The position numbers and the translations under genes are program-made. This document shows positions 20,008 to 29,348 of a stretch of 64,000 bases of DNA, piece by piece. How positions within the stretch are numbered: the stretch's first letter is position 1; each line of letters opens with the position of its first letter. The stretch lies in contig NZ_JAXAFK010000001.1 of the NCBI RefSeq assembly GCF_033898505.1, positions 682,001 to 746,000 on the forward strand, in the 5' to 3' direction. Origin of the DNA: Pectobacterium carotovorum. Its GTDB lineage: Bacteria > Pseudomonadota > Gammaproteobacteria > Enterobacterales > Enterobacteriaceae. The notes under the pieces are model-generated. The model ran no database searches, was not told the DNA's origin, and saw only the letters and a list, made by a program, of their open reading frames with translations.

Positions 20008-20946
20008 ATGAAAAAGATCATCAGCGTTTCCGCAATCGCCATCGCACTGGGTCTGTCTGGTTTTGCTCAGGCCCAAAACGAACAAATCGTTTTCAGCACG
20101 CCGAATCTCGCTATGCCGTTTGAAGTTCACATGCAGCGCACCGCCGTCAAAGCCGCCAAAGAACTGGGCGTGAATTTGCAGGTGCTGGATGGGCAGGGTA
20201 GCTCACCGAAGCAGACCGCCGATTTAGAAAATGCCATTACTCGCGGAGCGCAGGGCTTCGTGGTGTCACCGAATGACGTCAACGCCGTTTCCAGCGCCGT
20301 GACCGAAATTCAGGATGCCAAACTGCCGGTGGTGACGCTGGATCGTTCGGTGAAAACGGAAAAAGCGGTGCCGCACTTTGGGGCGAATAACTACAAAGGC
20401 GGTCAGGCGATTGCCGACTATGTCAAAACCAAATTCCCAGATGGCGCAGAGATCATTCTGCTGACCGGCCAGCCGGGCTCTTCTTCTAATATTGAGCGGA
20501 CGCAGGGGATTCGCGACAGCCTGAAAGCGGGCGGCAGCAAGTACCACATTGTGGCTGACCAGACGGGGAACTGGATGCGTTCCGAAGGGATGCGCATCGT
20601 AGAAAGCGTCCTGCCGTCGCTGCCTAAGCGTCCACAGGTCATCCTCTCTGCGAATGACGACATGGCGCTGGGCGCGATTGAAGCATTGCAGGGGCAGGGT
20701 TTGAAACCGGGCGAAGTGATGGTAACCGGCTTTGACGCCGTGCCGGAAGCGCTGGCTCGCGTACGCGACGGCTGGCTGGCCGTGACTGCCGATCAGCGTC
20801 CGGGCTATGCGGTAACGACTGCATTGACGCAGTTGACCAATAACATCCGCAGTAAAGCGCCTATCACTGGGGCCGACTACCAACCGACCATGATTACCAA
20901 AGATAACCTGAACGATGCCGAACGCATTGGCGAAGCGGGTAAATAA
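20008..20946 (+). CDS. Sugar/inositol ABC importer, periplasmic binding protein
   Basis: A 312-residue type 1 periplasmic binding protein of the ribose/inositol family, with a signal peptide ending GFAQA (about residue 22) and a mature part starting QNEQIVFSTPNLAMPF. Typical features are GFVVSPNDVNAVSSAV, VVTLDRSV and the C-terminal ANDDMALGAIEALQ and TGFDA segments. Its location inside the iol operon, directly before ATPase and permease genes, makes myo-inositol the likely ligand. Transporters of this type occur in Caulobacter and rhizobia, while Salmonella uses MFS inositol carriers. Confidence 0.9.
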   Translation: MKKIISVSAIAIALGLSGFAQAQNEQIVFSTPNLAMPFEVHMQRTAVKAAKELGVNLQVLDGQGSSPKQTADLENAITRGAQGFVVSPNDVNAVSSAVTEIQDAKLPVVTLDRSVKTEKAVPHFGANNYKGGQAIADYVKTKFPDGAEIILLTGQPGSSSNIERTQGIRDSLKAGGSKYHIVADQTGNWMRSEGMRIVESVLPSLPKRPQVILSANDDMALGAIEALQGQGLKPGEVMVTGFDAVPEALARVRDGWLAVTADQRPGYAVTTALTQLTNNIRSKAPITGADYQPTMITKDNLNDAERIGEAGK

Positions 20947-21012
20947 GTCGCTCTCTACATAACAGGTATTCAGCAGGCCGCGTCCGCGCGGCCTTGCGGG
21001 AGGAAGGTAAAC

Positions 21013-22560
21013 ATGACGGAACCCCTACTGAACATTACCAATCTGGCAAAGAGCTTCTCCGGCGTTTGGGCGTTGAGCAACGCGCAACTGACCGTACAGC
21101 CGGGAGAGATTCATGCGCTATTGGGAGAAAACGGCGCGGGTAAATCGACGCTATTAAAAGCGCTGGCCGGGGCGCAACCGCAAACCAGCGGCGACATCTG
21201 GTTTGGCGGCGAGAAGTTGTTACCGCTCGAATCGCCGGTTGAGCGTCAAAAGCGGGGGATTATCACCATTTATCAGGAATTTAATCTGCTGCCCAATATG
21301 AGCGTAGCGGAGAACATGTTCCTGGGGCGCGAGCCGCAGCGCAGCGGCGTGTTCGTGGATGCGCTGGCGGTAAACCGCGAGGCGAAAGCGGTACTGGACT
21401 ACCTGAAACTGAACATTGCGCCGACAACGCAGGTGGCGCGTTTGAGCGTGGCGCAGCAGCAAATGGTGGAAATCGCCAGAGCGCTGACGCTGAACGCCAA
21501 GCTGATTGTGATGGATGAACCGTCGGCGGCGCTGAGCGACAGCGAAGTCGATAGCCTGCACCGCGTGGTGCGTGAGCTTAAAGGGCGTGGCGTGAGCGTG
21601 GTGTATGTCACGCACCGACTGCATGAAGTCTTCCAATTGTGCGATCGGTTTACCGTGTTTCAGGACGGCCGCTACACCGGTTCCGGCGACGTCGCCAGCA
21701 CGAATGTGCAGGAGATTATTCGCCTGATGGTTGGCCGTGACGTGGTATTTAACCGTCGCCCGCCTTCAGAAACGCATCATCAGGATAAGCCGGTACGGCT
21801 GGCAGTGAAGGGCTTAAGCCGGGAAAAACCGCCGTTGGATGCGCACGGCATTGCGCTAAAAGACATCAATTTCCAGGTGCATGCGGGCGAAGTGCTCGGT
21901 ATTGCCGGGCTGGTAGGCGCGGGACGTACGGAAATCGCACGCTGCCTGTTTGGCGCCGATGCGTTCTCTACCGGTGAGTTTGTACTGGATGACGCCCCTT
22001 ACCATCCGTCTACGCCGCTGCATGCGTTGTCGCAAGGTATCGCGCTGGTGCCGGAAGACCGTAAGAAAGAAGGCGCGGTGCTGGGGTTATCGATCAGGGA
22101 AAACATTTCGCTTTCCAACCTCTCGTCGCTCATGCGCTGGCGCTGGTTTGTGAACACCCGCAAGGAAGACGATCTCATTGACGCCTACCGTCAGGCGCTG
22201 CACATCAAGATGGTGAACAGCGAGCAGGAGGTACGCAAGCTGTCGGGCGGCAACCAGCAAAAGGTGATTCTTGCTCGCTGTATGGCGTTGAATCCCAAAG
22301 TATTGATTGTGGATGAGCCCACGCGCGGCATCGATGTCGGCACCAAGTCCGAAGTGCATCAGGTGCTGTTCGATATGGCGAAACGGGGCGTCGCCGTGAT
22401 TGTGATTTCCTCTGATCTGCCGGAAATCATGGCAATTTCCGACCGCATTATCACGCTCAGTGAAGGGCGGATTAGCGGGGAAATTCATGGCGATGACGCC
22501 ACAGAAGAAAAACTGATGACGATGATGGCCATTTGCCACGACGCATTACACGCAGCATAA
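21013..22560 (+). CDS. Sugar/inositol ABC importer, ATP-binding protein
   Basis: A 515-residue duplicated ABC ATPase. The first domain has Walker A GENGAGKSTLLKAL (about residues 38-51), Walker B LIVMDEPSAAL and a reduced SVAQQQ signature. The second domain has the atypical GLVGAGRTEIARCLFG, a full LSGGNQQKVILARCM signature and LIVDEPTRGIDVG. This pairing is normal for ribose/xylose/inositol importers, in which one site is catalytically weak. It starts 66 bases after the binding protein and ends 12 bases before the permease. Confidence 0.93.
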   Translation: MTEPLLNITNLAKSFSGVWALSNAQLTVQPGEIHALLGENGAGKSTLLKALAGAQPQTSGDIWFGGEKLLPLESPVERQKRGIITIYQEFNLLPNMSVAENMFLGREPQRSGVFVDALAVNREAKAVLDYLKLNIAPTTQVARLSVAQQQMVEIARALTLNAKLIVMDEPSAALSDSEVDSLHRVVRELKGRGVSVVYVTHRLHEVFQLCDRFTVFQDGRYTGSGDVASTNVQEIIRLMVGRDVVFNRRPPSETHHQDKPVRLAVKGLSREKPPLDAHGIALKDINFQVHAGEVLGIAGLVGAGRTEIARCLFGADAFSTGEFVLDDAPYHPSTPLHALSQGIALVPEDRKKEGAVLGLSIRENISLSNLSSLMRWRWFVNTRKEDDLIDAYRQALHIKMVNSEQEVRKLSGGNQQKVILARCMALNPKVLIVDEPTRGIDVGTKSEVHQVLFDMAKRGVAVIVISSDLPEIMAISDRIITLSEGRISGEIHGDDATEEKLMTMMAICHDALHAA

Positions 22561-22572
22561 CGGAGGTGACGC

Positions 22573-23604
22573 ATGTCCCAGCAGCCGCTTTCTAAGAGCA
22601 TTACGCCGTCCAATACGCGTGGACGTTTTGACCCGATTGCCTTTTTTGAACGCTTTGGCGTATTTATTTTCATGATTTTGCTGCTGATTTTCTTTCAGTC
22701 GCAGAACAGCAACTTTCTGTCTGAACGCAACATCACCAACATTCTGACCGAAGTCTCCATCTACGGCATCATGGCCGTAGGGATGACGTTCGTCATTCTG
22801 ACTGCCGGTATCGACCTGTCCGTTGGCTCGATTCTGGCGGTGTGTGCCATCACCGCCGCCTCGGTCATTAAAGGAGACAACTTCACCACCGTCGATCCCG
22901 ATGCCTGGTACGGCTTGAGCTGGCTGGTTGCGTTGGGCGTCTGTCTGGCGATGGGCACCTTCATCGGTTTCCTGCATGGGTTGGGTGTCACCAAACTGCG
23001 TCTGCCGCCGTTCATTGTCACGCTGGGCGGGATGACGATCTGGCGTGGGTTAACGCTGGTGATGAACGACGGCGCACCGATTGCCGGCTTTGACCCCGGC
23101 TATCGCTGGTGGGGGCGAGGAGAGATTCTCGGTATTTCGGTGCCGATCTGGATCTTCGCGCTGGTCGCCTTGCTGGGCTATCTGGCGCTGCATAAGACCC
23201 GCTGGGGCCGCTTCGTGTACGCCATCGGCGGCAACACTGAAGCCGCGCGTCTGGCTGGGGTGAACGTGCAGCGTGTACTGGTCAGCGTCTACGTCGTGAT
23301 TGGCTGTCTGGCCGGGCTGGCGGGCTTTATTCTCAGCGCGCGTCTCGGCAGTGCGGAAGCGGTCGCGGGGATCACCTTCGAGCTGCGCGTCATCGCCTCG
23401 GTGGTCATCGGCGGCACCTCGCTGATGGGCGGCTACGGCCGGATCAGCGGCACCATTATCGGCTCGATCATCATGGGGATCCTGATTAACGGACTGGTGT
23501 TGATGAACGTATCGGCTTACTACCAACAGATTATCACCGGGTTAATTATCGTGCTGGCCGTGGCGTTCGACACGTATGCCAAGAGCCGTCGCGGCGCGAT
23601 CTGA
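22573..23604 (+). CDS. Sugar/inositol ABC importer, permease
   Basis: A 343-residue integral membrane protein of the RbsC-like BPD_transp_2 family with about ten hydrophobic spans. Family motifs are VGMTFVILTAGIDLSVGSIL at about residues 72-91, a YAIGGNTEAARLAGVNV cytoplasmic loop near 215-231 that contacts the ATPase, and FELRVIASVVIGGTSLMGGY. It forms the membrane channel, presumably as a homodimer, with the two preceding gene products. GGAGGTGA lies ahead of the start. Confidence 0.93.
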   Translation: MSQQPLSKSITPSNTRGRFDPIAFFERFGVFIFMILLLIFFQSQNSNFLSERNITNILTEVSIYGIMAVGMTFVILTAGIDLSVGSILAVCAITAASVIKGDNFTTVDPDAWYGLSWLVALGVCLAMGTFIGFLHGLGVTKLRLPPFIVTLGGMTIWRGLTLVMNDGAPIAGFDPGYRWWGRGEILGISVPIWIFALVALLGYLALHKTRWGRFVYAIGGNTEAARLAGVNVQRVLVSVYVVIGCLAGLAGFILSARLGSAEAVAGITFELRVIASVVIGGTSLMGGYGRISGTIIGSIIMGILINGLVLMNVSAYYQQIITGLIIVLAVAFDTYAKSRRGAI

Positions 23605-23644
23605 GCCGCACCCGTACCGATTCTTTTTTTGCACCGAGGTGGAT

Positions 23645-24778
23645 ATGAAGGATGTACGCATTGGGTTAATCGGCACCGGCTATATCGGCCGTGCACATGC
23701 CATCGCCTACGCGCAGGCGCCGACGGTCTTCCTGCTGAAAGGCAACCTGGTGAAGGCAATGCTGGCAGAAGTATCGCCGGAGCTGGCAGCCCGACGGGCG
23801 CAGGAGTTTGGCTTCTTGCGCTCAACAGGGGACTGGCGTGCGCTGGTGGCGGACCCGGACATTGACGTGGTGGATATCTGCGCGCCGAACTTTCTGCATA
23901 AGACGATGGCGATGGCGGCCATCCAGCACGGTAAGCACGTTTATTCGGAAAAGCCGCTGGCGCTGAGCGCGCGTGATGCCCGAGAAATGGTCGATGCCGC
24001 ACAGCGGGCAGGCGTGAAAACGCTGGTGGGTTTCAACTACATGAAGAACCCGACCTCGCAGTTGGCCAAAGAGATTATCGCCAGCGGCGAGATTGGCGAG
24101 GTGGTGCATTTTTACGGTACGCACAACGAGGATTATCTGGCCGATCCGAACAAACCCGCGGATTGGCACTGTTTCAAAGAAACCGCCGGGCTGGGGGCGC
24201 TGGGGGATCTGGCGGCGCATATTGTCAACATGGCGCAGTATCTGGTGGGGGATATCGCCAGCGTCTGCGGCGATCTGCAAACGGTGATTGCGCAGCGCCC
24301 GACAGCATCGGGCAGCAGCGAAGTAGTCCAGGTGGAGAATGAAGATCAGGCGCATGCGATGGTGCGTTTCGCCAGCGGCGCTCGCGGCGTGATTGAAACC
24401 TCGCGCATCGCCTGCGGTCGCAAAATGGGGCTGACCTACGTGGTGACCGGTACAAAAGGCACGCTGAGTTACACGCAGGAGCGCATGGCGGAGCTGAAAC
24501 TCTATCGGCATGACGAACCGGAGAACCGGCAGGGATTCAAAACGCTGCTGACTGGGCCGCAACATCCTGACTATGCGGCCTTCTGCGCCAGCGCCGGACA
24601 TGGCATTGGATTTAACGATCAGAAAACGGTTGAGGTACGCGATCTGATCGACGGTATTGCGGCTGACGTCCCCATGTGGCCGGACTTTGAAGAAGGCTGG
24701 AAAGTCTCGCGAGTTCTGGATGCGATCGTGCTGTCACACGAAACGGCACGCTGGGTGAATGTGGACGACGTGGGCTAA
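23645..24778 (+). CDS. Second Gfo/Idh/MocA dehydrogenase of the iol operon
   Basis: A 377-residue oxidoreductase with the Rossmann motif IGLIGTGYIGRAHAIAYA, a YSEKPLALS catalytic-lysine motif near residue 103 and GALGDLAAHIVNMAQYL with the conserved Asp/His. It is longer than IolG and belongs to a different subgroup; by context it probably acts on scyllo-inositol or another inositol isomer (IolW/IolX-like). The start at 23645 has GAGGTGGAT upstream; an earlier in-frame start at 23576 would overlap the permease gene. Confidence 0.87.
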   Translation: MKDVRIGLIGTGYIGRAHAIAYAQAPTVFLLKGNLVKAMLAEVSPELAARRAQEFGFLRSTGDWRALVADPDIDVVDICAPNFLHKTMAMAAIQHGKHVYSEKPLALSARDAREMVDAAQRAGVKTLVGFNYMKNPTSQLAKEIIASGEIGEVVHFYGTHNEDYLADPNKPADWHCFKETAGLGALGDLAAHIVNMAQYLVGDIASVCGDLQTVIAQRPTASGSSEVVQVENEDQAHAMVRFASGARGVIETSRIACGRKMGLTYVVTGTKGTLSYTQERMAELKLYRHDEPENRQGFKTLLTGPQHPDYAAFCASAGHGIGFNDQKTVEVRDLIDGIAADVPMWPDFEEGWKVSRVLDAIVLSHETARWVNVDDVG

Positions 24779-24819
24779 TTACGATTTTTTTACGCGACTT
24801 TTTTACAGGATTGGCTGCT

Positions 24820-26724
24820 ATGAGTAAGGAAAAGACGTTTGATGTGATTTGCATGGGGCGCGTTGCTGTCGATCTGTACGGGCAGCAAATCGGCGCGCGT
24901 CTGGAAGATATGGGTAGCTTTGCCAAGTATCTGGGCGGGTCGTCCGGCAATGTGGCTTACGGCACGGCGCGACAGGGGCTGCGTTCTTCTATGCTGGCGC
25001 GGGTGGGCGACGAGCATATGGGACGCTTCCTGCGTGAAGAGCTGAATCAGGTCGGCTGCGACACCAGCCATTTGATTACCGATAAGGAACGTCTGACGGC
25101 GTTGGTGCTGTTGGGCATCAAAGATCGCGATACCTTTCCACTGATTTTCTACCGCGATAACTGTGCCGATATGGCAATTTCGCCGGAGGATTTCACCGAA
25201 GACTACATCGCCTCATCACGCTGTCTGGCGATCACCGGCACGCATCTCTCGCACCCTAACACGCGTGAAGCGGTGCTGACGGCGCTGCAATACGCGCGGC
25301 GCAACGGCGTGAAAACGGCGTTGGATATTGATTATCGTCCGGTGCTGTGGGGGCTGACGTCGCTGGGCGATGGCGAAACCCGTTTTGTTGAAGCGCAGGC
25401 GGTCACGGAGCAGTTGCAGCAGGTGCTGTCGCTGTTCGACGTGATTGTCGGCACCGAAGAGGAGTTCCACATTGCGGGCGGCAGCACGGATACCTTGCAG
25501 GCGCTACGTACGGTGCGACAGCACACACAGGCGGAGCTGGTATGCAAACGCGGGGCGCTGGGCTGCTCAGTGTTTAGTGATGCCATCCCCGATCATCTGG
25601 ATAAAGGCATCACGATCAAAGGTGTACGCGTGGATGTGCTGAACGTACTGGGCGCGGGCGATGCGTTTATGTCCGGTCTGCTGCGGGGCTACCTCAACGG
25701 CGAAGGCTGGGAGAAAGCCTGTGCGTACGCCAATGCTTGCGGCGCGCTGGTGGTGTCGCGCCACGGCTGTGCGCCAGCGATGCCAAGCAAGATCGAACTG
25801 GATAACTATTTAGCCCGCGCGGCAAGCGTGCCGCGTCCCGATTTGGACGAAGAACTTAATCACCTGCACCGCGTTACGACACGTCGTAAACAGTGGCATG
25901 AGCTGTGCGTGATCGCATTCGATCATCGCAGCCAACTGGAAGACATGGCGCTGAATTGTGGCTCAGAAATCAGCCGTATTCCGGCGCTGAAGAAACTGAT
26001 TCTGCGTGCCAGCTATGATGCGGCGCAGCAGGCAGGACTGGAGGGCAAAGCGGGTCTGCTGTGTGACGGCACGTTCGGGCAGGATGCGCTGAATGACATC
26101 ACCGGAAAAGGCTGGTGGATTGGCCGGCCGATTGAGCTGCCGGGATCGCGCCCGCTAATGATGGAGCACGGCAATATCGGTTCACAGCTGGTGAGCTGGC
26201 CGCTGGAGCACGTGGTGAAATGTCTGGTGTTCTTCCACCCGGAAGACGCTCACGCGCTGCGGCGCGAGCAGGAAATGAAGGTGATGGAGGTCTATCAGTC
26301 CTGCCGCCAGTCCGGTCATGAACTGCTGCTCGAAGTCATTCTGCCGGTGGGGATGCCGCACAGCGATGCGCTTTATCTGCGTGCGATTCAACGATTCTAC
26401 AACCTCGGTGTGCGGCCAGACTGGTGGAAACTGCCGCCGCTGTCCTCCGAAGGCTGGGCGCAGCTTACGCCGCTGCTGGCAGAGCGCGATCCCTACTGTC
26501 GGGGCGTGGTCATTCTGGGGCTGGATGCGCCGCTGGAAACGCTGCAACAGGGGTTCAGCGCCGCCGTCGGTTTCCCGATTGTGAAAGGCTTTGCCGTCGG
26601 TCGCACTCTGTTTGCCCAGCCAGCGCAAAAGTGGCTGCGTAACGAGATCGATGACGCCGAATTGATTGAGCAAGTTAAGCATAACTACCTGCAACTGATC
26701 GCCGTCTGGCGGCAGCGCGGTTAA
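24820..26724 (+). CDS. iolC: IolC kinase fused to a DUF2090 (IolJ-like aldolase) domain
   Basis: A 634-residue two-domain protein. Residues 1 to about 325 are a PfkB-family 5-dehydro-2-deoxygluconokinase: DVICMGRVAVDLYG at the start, LGGSSGNVAYG in the sugar site, and catalytic Asp281 in LGAGDAFMSGLLRG. From about residue 359 (WHELCVIAFDHRSQ) to the end is a DUF2090 domain, thought to be the 2-deoxy-5-keto-gluconate 6-phosphate aldolase. No separate iolJ is present in the window, so this fusion would supply both steps: phosphorylation and cleavage to DHAP and malonate semialdehyde. The ATG at 24820 has ACAGGA 10 bases upstream; a TTG start at 24811 would add three residues. Confidence 0.92.
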   Translation: MSKEKTFDVICMGRVAVDLYGQQIGARLEDMGSFAKYLGGSSGNVAYGTARQGLRSSMLARVGDEHMGRFLREELNQVGCDTSHLITDKERLTALVLLGIKDRDTFPLIFYRDNCADMAISPEDFTEDYIASSRCLAITGTHLSHPNTREAVLTALQYARRNGVKTALDIDYRPVLWGLTSLGDGETRFVEAQAVTEQLQQVLSLFDVIVGTEEEFHIAGGSTDTLQALRTVRQHTQAELVCKRGALGCSVFSDAIPDHLDKGITIKGVRVDVLNVLGAGDAFMSGLLRGYLNGEGWEKACAYANACGALVVSRHGCAPAMPSKIELDNYLARAASVPRPDLDEELNHLHRVTTRRKQWHELCVIAFDHRSQLEDMALNCGSEISRIPALKKLILRASYDAAQQAGLEGKAGLLCDGTFGQDALNDITGKGWWIGRPIELPGSRPLMMEHGNIGSQLVSWPLEHVVKCLVFFHPEDAHALRREQEMKVMEVYQSCRQSGHELLLEVILPVGMPHSDALYLRAIQRFYNLGVRPDWWKLPPLSSEGWAQLTPLLAERDPYCRGVVILGLDAPLETLQQGFSAAVGFPIVKGFAVGRTLFAQPAQKWLRNEIDDAELIEQVKHNYLQLIAVWRQRG

Positions 26725-26758
26725 CCCATTTCTATATGATCGAATAAAGGGACATAAC

Positions 26759-27649
26759 ATGACTGTTCAACTTGGTATTAATCCACTCACCTGGACCAAT
26801 GACGATTTGCCTTCTCTGGGCGCGGAAACGCCGCTGGAAACCTGCCTGAGTGAAGGCCGGCAGGCAGGCTTCGCCGGTTTTGAATTAGGTAATAAATTCC
26901 CACGTCAGGCCAGCGTGCTGGGGCCTATTCTGCAAGCGCACGATCTGCGCTTAGTCTCCGGCTGGTATTCCGGCGAACTGCTCACCCGTTCAGTAGAAGA
27001 AGAGATTGAGGCGGTGCAAGGGCATCTGGCGTTGCTGCGTGACCTCGGCGCGACGGTGCTGGTGTTTGCCGAAGTGACGGGCGCGATTCACGGCGACCAA
27101 CAGAAACCGGTCCATCTGCGCCCGCGTTTCCCGGAAGAGCGCTGGCCGGAATACGGCAAAAAGCTGACCGAGTTTGCGCGCTACACGCAAAGTCAGGGTG
27201 TGCAGATTGCCTATCATCACCATATGGGGACGGTGATTGAAAGCGCGCAGGACGTGGATAATCTGATGGAACATACCGGGCCGGAAGTGGGGCTGTTACT
27301 GGATACGGGTCACCTGACGTTTGCCGGTGCCGACCCGGTGGCGGTGGCGAAGCGCTGGATTAACCGCATCAATCACGTTCACTGCAAAGATATTCGCGCC
27401 GATGTGCTGAAAGACGTGAAAAACCGTAAGACCAGCTTTCTGGATGCGGTACTGAGCGGTGTATTTACCGTGCCGGGTGATGGTTGCGTCGACTATCCGG
27501 CGGTATTTAGTATCCTGAAAGCCCATCACTACAGCGGGTGGCTGGTGGTCGAAGCGGAGCAGGATCCGGCTGTCGCGCATCCGCTGACGTATGCGACGCT
27601 GGGCTACAATAATTTGCAGCGTTTCGCTCAACAGGCGGAATTGATCTGA
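26759..27649 (+). CDS. iolE: 2-keto-myo-inositol (inosose) dehydratase
   Basis: A 296-residue AP-endonuclease-2 fold (TIM barrel) protein of the IolE type: LGINPLTWTNDDLPSLG at the N-terminus is diagnostic, followed by FELGNKFPR, IAYHHHMGTVIES and LLLDTGHLTFAGADP, which carry metal-binding His and Asp residues, and INHVHCKDIR. It dehydrates scyllo-inosose to the diketo-inositol used by IolD. It starts 34 bases after iolC and lies before iolB. Confidence 0.95.
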   Translation: MTVQLGINPLTWTNDDLPSLGAETPLETCLSEGRQAGFAGFELGNKFPRQASVLGPILQAHDLRLVSGWYSGELLTRSVEEEIEAVQGHLALLRDLGATVLVFAEVTGAIHGDQQKPVHLRPRFPEERWPEYGKKLTEFARYTQSQGVQIAYHHHMGTVIESAQDVDNLMEHTGPEVGLLLDTGHLTFAGADPVAVAKRWINRINHVHCKDIRADVLKDVKNRKTSFLDAVLSGVFTVPGDGCVDYPAVFSILKAHHYSGWLVVEAEQDPAVAHPLTYATLGYNNLQRFAQQAELI

Positions 27650-27732
27650 TTTGTGGCGATATTCCCTGAGTATTCACGCTGCCGGCTAACCAACAGGCAG
27701 CGTGAAATTGGGGTAGATATGGAGGCAAAAAG

Positions 27733-28569
27733 ATGTCCCGACTCTTATCACGCCATCGTGCCCCTGACGAACAGGGCCGTACGCAGCACATCACGCCGGA
27801 AACGGCGGGCTGGCGATACGTGGGGTTCGATGTATATCAACTGGCACCAGAACAGGTGCTCTCGTTACCTGCCAGCGATAACGAACATTGTCTGGTGCTG
27901 GTGAGCGGCAAAGCGACGGTGGTCACGCCGGGCGAGCGCTTCGAGCAAATTGGCGACAGAATGAGCCCGTTTGAGCGCAGAAAGCCTTATGCGGTTTATG
28001 TCACGGCGGGAGAGGCGGTGACGGTCACGGCGCACACGGCGCTGGAACTGGCGGTTTGTGCCGCACCGGGATTCGGCACACATCCGACCCGGCTGATCGC
28101 CCCGCAGGATATCGACGCCGAGCAGCGTGGCGTCGGTAATAACCAGCGCTATGTGCATAATATTTTGCCGGAGAACAAAGCTGCCGACAGCCTGCTGGTA
28201 GTCGAAGTGTACACCGATGAAGGCTGTACCAGCTCTTATCCTAGCCACAAGCACGATGTCGATAATCCGCCGCAGGAAACCTATCTGGAAGAAACCTACT
28301 ATCATCGTTTGAATCCAGGGCAGGGGTTCTGCCTGCAACGTGTCTATACCGATGACCGTTCATTAGATGAATGCATGGCGGTATACGATAAAGACGTGGT
28401 GCAGGTGCCACGTGGCTACCACCCGGTCGCCACCATCGCAGGCTATGACAGCTATTATCTGAATGTGATGGCAGGCCCGACGCGCCAGTGGCGTTTCACC
28501 TGGGAAGCAGATCACCAGTGGATCAACAGCCCCGACTATGCGGATAAACACCGACAGGGCAAAGTGTAG
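27733..28569 (+). CDS. iolB: 5-deoxyglucuronate isomerase
   Basis: A 278-residue double-cupin protein of the IolB/KduI type. The metal-binding segment SSYPSHKHDVDNPPQETYLE at about residues 170-190 holds the paired His and Glu ligands, with a further conserved PRGYHPVATIAGYDSYYLNV near 226-245. It isomerises 5-deoxyglucuronate to 2-deoxy-5-keto-gluconate, the IolC substrate. It is the last gene of the operon and is followed by a terminator. Confidence 0.95.
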   Translation: MSRLLSRHRAPDEQGRTQHITPETAGWRYVGFDVYQLAPEQVLSLPASDNEHCLVLVSGKATVVTPGERFEQIGDRMSPFERRKPYAVYVTAGEAVTVTAHTALELAVCAAPGFGTHPTRLIAPQDIDAEQRGVGNNQRYVHNILPENKAADSLLVVEVYTDEGCTSSYPSHKHDVDNPPQETYLEETYYHRLNPGQGFCLQRVYTDDRSLDECMAVYDKDVVQVPRGYHPVATIAGYDSYYLNVMAGPTRQWRFTWEADHQWINSPDYADKHRQGKV

Positions 28570-28593
28570 TCGCGTTCGTTGTTTGTGATAAGT

Positions 28594-28628
28594 AAAAGCA
28601 GGAAGCTCTGTGTATGCTTCCTGCTTTT
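28594..28628. terminator. Terminator of the iol operon, possibly bidirectional
   Basis: AAAAGCAGGAAGC / GCTTCCTGCTTTT is a 13-bp perfect stem with a 9-base loop. It has A residues on one side and T residues on the other, and lies between iolB and the convergent ABC ATPase gene. Confidence 0.92.
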
Positions 28629-28652
28629 ACGATAATGTATCCGTCATTAGCG

Positions 28653-29327
28653 TCATTCCCGCCATTGCAGTTTACCTTCTTTCAAATAGCCAATATGGCT
28701 GGCCATTAGCTCGGCTTCCTGTTCACTGTGTGTGACCAGAAGCGCGGTTTGTCCGGCGTCGCGCAGGATGTCGCGCACTTCTTGCCCCAGTCGTTTGCGG
28801 CTGTCGGGGTCGAGGCTGGATAGCGGTTCGTCGAGCAGCAGCACGGCTGGCTGCGGGGCCAATGCCCGCGCAAGCGCGATACGCTGCTGTTGCCCGCCGG
28901 ACATCTCATGCGGGTAGCGCTGTGCCAGCGAGGCAAGATCGACCAGTTCAAGCATGGCGCGGACGCGTGATTGCTGTAGGTCTTTCGACTGTTTTCTCAG
29001 GCCAAAGGCGATATTCTGCTCGGCGGTAAGGTGGGGAAACAGCGCGTAGTCCTGAAACACCATTCCGACGTTGCGCTGTTCCGGCGGCAGATGCACGTCT
29101 GGGCCAGCCACGCAGTGTCCGCCGACGTGAATCGTTCCCTGAGTCAGGTGCTCAAAACCTGCAATCGCGCGTAAAGCCGTGGTTTTACCGCATCCTGATG
29201 CACCCAGCAGGCAGGCCAGTTCACCGGCGGCAACCTGCATGGAAAAACCGTTCAGCACGTGATGAAAATTATGCTTGTGCCCGTAGGCGACGTGGACATT
29301 ATTCAGAACGAGTGTAGCCTCAGACAC
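28653..29327 (-). CDS. Ferric-iron-type ABC importer, ATP-binding protein
   Basis: A 224-residue ABC ATPase. Walker A GASGCGKTTALRAI (about residues 42-55), Q-loop in MVFQDYALFPHL, signature MSGGQQQRIALARAL, Walker B VLLLDEPLSSLD and the switch His in LLVTHS are all intact. It is short: the regulatory C-terminal domain common in FbpC (about 350 residues in full) is missing. Order in transcription is binding protein, permease, ATPase, all minus strand, 21 bases after the permease, so it is the energy subunit of this iron importer. Confidence 0.88.
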   Translation of the reverse strand: MSEATLVLNNVHVAYGHKHNFHHVLNGFSMQVAAGELACLLGASGCGKTTALRAIAGFEHLTQGTIHVGGHCVAGPDVHLPPEQRNVGMVFQDYALFPHLTAEQNIAFGLRKQSKDLQQSRVRAMLELVDLASLAQRYPHEMSGGQQQRIALARALAPQPAVLLLDEPLSSLDPDSRKRLGQEVRDILRDAGQTALLVTHSEQEAELMASHIGYLKEGKLQWRE

Positions 29328-29348
29328 CTTGACTCTTCCTCATGATTT

